Shown here one piece after another: positions 61,889 through 64,000 of a stretch of DNA of 64,000 nt (position 1 is the first letter of the stretch; each line of letters begins with the position of its first letter). The notes under the pieces were generated by a model. It ran no database searches. It was not told the DNA's origin and was given only the letters and a program-made list of their open reading frames with translations. Made by a program: the position numbers and the translations under genes. The stretch is from an uncultured Anaerolineae bacterium (GTDB taxonomy: Bacteria > Chloroflexota > Anaerolineae > Anaerolineales > Villigracilaceae), in the NCBI GenBank assembly GCA_903838415.1, contig CAILYI010000056.1, positions 1 to 64,000 on the forward strand. The letters run 5' to 3'.

Positions 61889-63088
61889 TCATAGCCCTTT
61901 GAAAACTTCTTCCAACTGCGCTGCCAACGTATCGCGACTGAAATGTTCCTCCAGGTATTGGCGGCCGTACATCCCCAGCATCCTGGCATGGTGCCGGTCT
62001 GCTTCCAAAAACCGGATGGCATTGGCCATATCCTGGGCATCGCCCGGTTTGGGGAAGACTCCGCAATCCGCCATTTCCACAACCTCGCGGATCACACCCT
62101 CGATCGCCAGCACGACCGGTCTCCCGGCGGCCATGTAATCAAAAACCTTATTGGGGTAAGTGGTTTTGTATTCCTCGAGCGGCTTCAAAATTGCCAGGCA
62201 GGCATCCGCACCGGCCAGGGCTGCAGCCATCTCGTTTTTCGAAACCGGCGGCAGGAACAGAACGTTCTTCAGCCCCAGTTCGACGGCGCGCGCCTGTAAA
62301 TTGGGCTTTTCCTTGCCGTCGCCGAGAAAAACAAAATGGATGGCTGGAGTTTGCGCCAGCAGGCCAGCACACTCCAGCACCACTTCCAAATCGTTGGACA
62401 TACCATGCGCCCCGGCATACAGCACCACAAACTTCTCATCCAGTTGATGCGCTGACCGGAATGGGAGACCGTCATCAAGCGGATCAAACATCCCGGGGTC
62501 GGCGCCATTTGGAATCAGTTCCACGCGCTGCGCGCCCCGACTTTTGACATGCTCCACGTATCCCGGGCTGTTGACAATCATCCGGTCAGCGTGCCGGTAC
62601 AGGAAATGCTCCAGCCACAACGAGAGCTTGATCAGGGTCGGGTTTTTCAGCACCCTAACCGCGATGGCAAAATCGGGCCATAGATCACGCACCTCGAACA
62701 GGAACTTCGCCCCTTTCAGCCGCGCCAGCGCCCAGGCCGTCACGCCCTGAAAAATGGGCGGCGAAGTGCCCCAGACGGCATCCACGTTTCTGACGGTCAG
62801 CCCCACTAAAAAGGACGACGCCATAAACGAGAAAAAGGCCAGCACGCGATGAACAAAGGATTTGTGCAGCGCGTTGTAGGTATAGGCGCGGATGACCCGC
62901 ACGCCATCCGCTGACTCACGCCCCATTTTCGCAGCCGGAGACTTGCCGCCGGTTAAATAGCTGACATTGCTTGCGATGACCGTCACCTGGTGCCCGCGTG
63001 AAACGAGAAAACGCGCCAGTTCGTGATGGCGCGTTCCACCGGGTTCGTCCAGCGCGGCAAAAGCTTGATGGATGAGCAGGATGTGCAT
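61889..63088 (-). CDS. GT4 family glycosyltransferase (WbuB-like)
   Basis: The product has 399 residues. The N-terminal GT-B half begins MHILLIHQAFAALDEPGGTRHHELARFL, as in WbuB and related capsule or O-antigen transferases. FEVRDLWPDFAIAVRV and GTSPPIFQG are also typical. The C-terminal half has VVLYAGAHGMSNDLEVVL and the E-rich KPLEEYKTTYPNKVFDYMAAGRP, the donor-binding E-x7-E region. It begins six bases after the stop of the heparinase-family gene, so the two are cotranscribed and probably make and tailor one polymer. Confidence 0.88.
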   Translation of the reverse strand: MHILLIHQAFAALDEPGGTRHHELARFLVSRGHQVTVIASNVSYLTGGKSPAAKMGRESADGVRVIRAYTYNALHKSFVHRVLAFFSFMASSFLVGLTVRNVDAVWGTSPPIFQGVTAWALARLKGAKFLFEVRDLWPDFAIAVRVLKNPTLIKLSLWLEHFLYRHADRMIVNSPGYVEHVKSRGAQRVELIPNGADPGMFDPLDDGLPFRSAHQLDEKFVVLYAGAHGMSNDLEVVLECAGLLAQTPAIHFVFLGDGKEKPNLQARAVELGLKNVLFLPPVSKNEMAAALAGADACLAILKPLEEYKTTYPNKVFDYMAAGRPVVLAIEGVIREVVEMADCGVFPKPGDAQDMANAIRFLEADRHHARMLGMYGRQYLEEHFSRDTLAAQLEEVFKGL

Positions 63089-63094
63089 GAGGCC

Positions 63095-64000
63095 TTAGTA
63101 TAGCCTGAAATATTCGCTGGCGGTTTCAATGCGATCCAGTAATTCGCTGATTTGCGGGTTATGCGCCTCATCCCAGCGAATCTCGTAGCGCATATACTCA
63201 AGATAATCTTCCAGCACCTCGATTTTTCCCTGGCGAAGCTGAGCGCTGACAGATTCAATCAGCGTCCACCGCGTTTGTGGGTCATCCTCCGAGAAATGCT
63301 CCCTGGGTGGCACCTGACGCAGCAGCGCAGCGTATTGATCCAGTAAAACGGCGATCTCATCCAGCCGGGACTGGTCGTCGTTGGTTTCGGGGAAGCGGAA
63401 TTCGCTTTCAAATTCCACCTTGATTTTGGTGGATTTGACCTCGGCCGTCAGCGAGAGCGCCGGGATTTTGACGCTGTACGTAGGCGAGATCCAGCCTGCG
63501 GTTGGCTCCGAGATTCCCGGGCCGCTGAGCCGCTCCCCAGCGCGATCCAACGTCACCTGGACCGGTTCCGAGCTTTTCAGGCACAGCACAATCAGGCCTT
63601 GCGGCGAGTGCAGACGCATTTCCAGGCCGCCCTCGCTCAATTCGTAGGGCCAGTCGGGCAGCAGCCAGTGCAAGCGCAGCACCTGCTTGAAACGCGCCTG
63701 AAATTCCACCTGGTCGGTGACCGTCCAGGTTTCGGAGCGATCCACTTCCACCTGGCGGTGATGCGTGGCGCGGAAGCGGTCCAGGTAGGCGGTGTGCCAT
63801 GCCCCAAGTCCCTGCCAGAGATTGAGCGAACCTGAGCCAGTCAAGTTCCAAAAACATTTTACGCGCGCAAAATCGAGGTAGAGAAAGCGCCCGGCGCGGG
63901 TAAACTGGTCAGCGCCGTTGAGGGTGACGGTGTTGTGGACGGAGGCGTGGGTCAGGGCATTCTCCCAGGGCGGCGCGGCGTTGTAGTGATAGGTACCGGC
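63095..64000 (-). CDS. Heparinase II/III-family protein (5' end outside window)
   Basis: The visible part is the C-terminal 301 residues; the frame is open to the window edge. The conserved heparinase II/III segments are AGTYHYNAAPPWENAL and VHNTVTLNGADQFTRAGRF, including the H-N-T-V motif. The rest is a beta-sandwich C-terminal domain. Family members are polysaccharide lyases acting on uronic-acid glycans, often surface-bound. In glycan loci beside GT4 genes such proteins tailor a new polymer. The catalytic N-terminal helical barrel cannot be judged here. Confidence 0.8.
   Translation of the reverse strand, partial: AGTYHYNAAPPWENALTHASVHNTVTLNGADQFTRAGRFLYLDFARVKCFWNLTGSGSLNLWQGLGAWHTAYLDRFRATHHRQVEVDRSETWTVTDQVEFQARFKQVLRLHWLLPDWPYELSEGGLEMRLHSPQGLIVLCLKSSEPVQVTLDRAGERLSGPGISEPTAGWISPTYSVKIPALSLTAEVKSTKIKVEFESEFRFPETNDDQSRLDEIAVLLDQYAALLRQVPPREHFSEDDPQTRWTLIESVSAQLRQGKIEVLEDYLEYMRYEIRWDEAHNPQISELLDRIETASEYFRLY

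Noticed and set aside
1-64000. tRNA and rRNA genes
   Set aside because: I saw no cloverleaf with T-loop GGTTCGAATC-type sequence and no rRNA-like conserved stretches; a covariance search would be needed to exclude a missed one.

Overview
The window looks like a piece of a Chloroflexota genome, most likely Anaerolineae-like. This is an inference from gene style: Thr/Pro-rich lipoproteins, a T-box leader on serS, a viroplasmin-type RNase H, Asp-box propeller lipoproteins, an Ste24-type M48 protease and M42 peptidases. No rRNA or tRNA gene was found to confirm it. Coding density is high and genes sit in directional blocks. Several genes have a TATAAT-like hexamer only 6-8 bases before the start codon and no Shine-Dalgarno sequence, so they probably yield leaderless mRNAs; others have good GGAGG sites.

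Layout. 1-960: a 22-bp palindromic minisatellite, a small gene broken by an in-frame amber codon, a 21-bp array and a long inverted repeat. 961-16393 (+): a cell-surface glycan locus (pyruvyl-transferase-like protein, large membrane protein, LamG-like repeat protein, PIG-V-like GT-C, Dpm1/ALG5-like GT2, GT4, flippase, mannose-1-P guanylyltransferase). Inserted in it is a partner-switching module: STAS, SpoIIE-type phosphatase fused to an RsbW-like kinase, STAS, receiver. 16399-21181 (+): a multi-PAS histidine kinase, a lone receiver and a receiver-kinase, with no DNA-binding output domain. 21298-26229 (-): an alpha/beta hydrolase lacking its nucleophile, Zn-peptidase, S41 protease, HAD phosphatase and hydrolase lipoprotein. 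26268-29283 (+): mutL, a Zn-dehydrogenase and a 37-residue Lys-rich peptide. 29867-35545 (-): GT2, membrane proteins, SbcC. 35622-40130 (+): a Thr/Pro stalk protein, three M42 peptidases and a cyanophycinase-like S51 peptidase. 40244-52282 (-): DUF456, serS with T-box leader, Ste24-like M48, isochorismatase-like hydrolase, a GT-C-like membrane protein, RNase H, DUF2892, VanZ, three lipoproteins and a thiolase. 52653-60066 (-): DUF3054, Gfo/Idh, aldo/keto reductase and an L-arabinose operon (araA, araD, araB, polyol dehydrogenase), divergent from a LacI-type regulator (60180-61208). 61463-64000 (-): a small Cys-containing protein, GT4, and a heparinase-family gene cut by the window edge.

How the genes may work together. 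ManC would supply GDP-mannose, the Dpm1-like GT2 would load a polyprenyl phosphate, and the PIG-V-like GT-C would use that donor outside the membrane. The pyruvyl-transferase-like protein and flippase fit an exported polymer. The STAS/SpoIIE/RsbW cassette is placed to switch this locus, much as SypA/SypE do in Vibrio fischeri.

The most unusual features are the intergenic minisatellites. Four unrelated sequences share an exact 21-bp period and a fifth has 22 bp; at least three contain a dyad in each unit.
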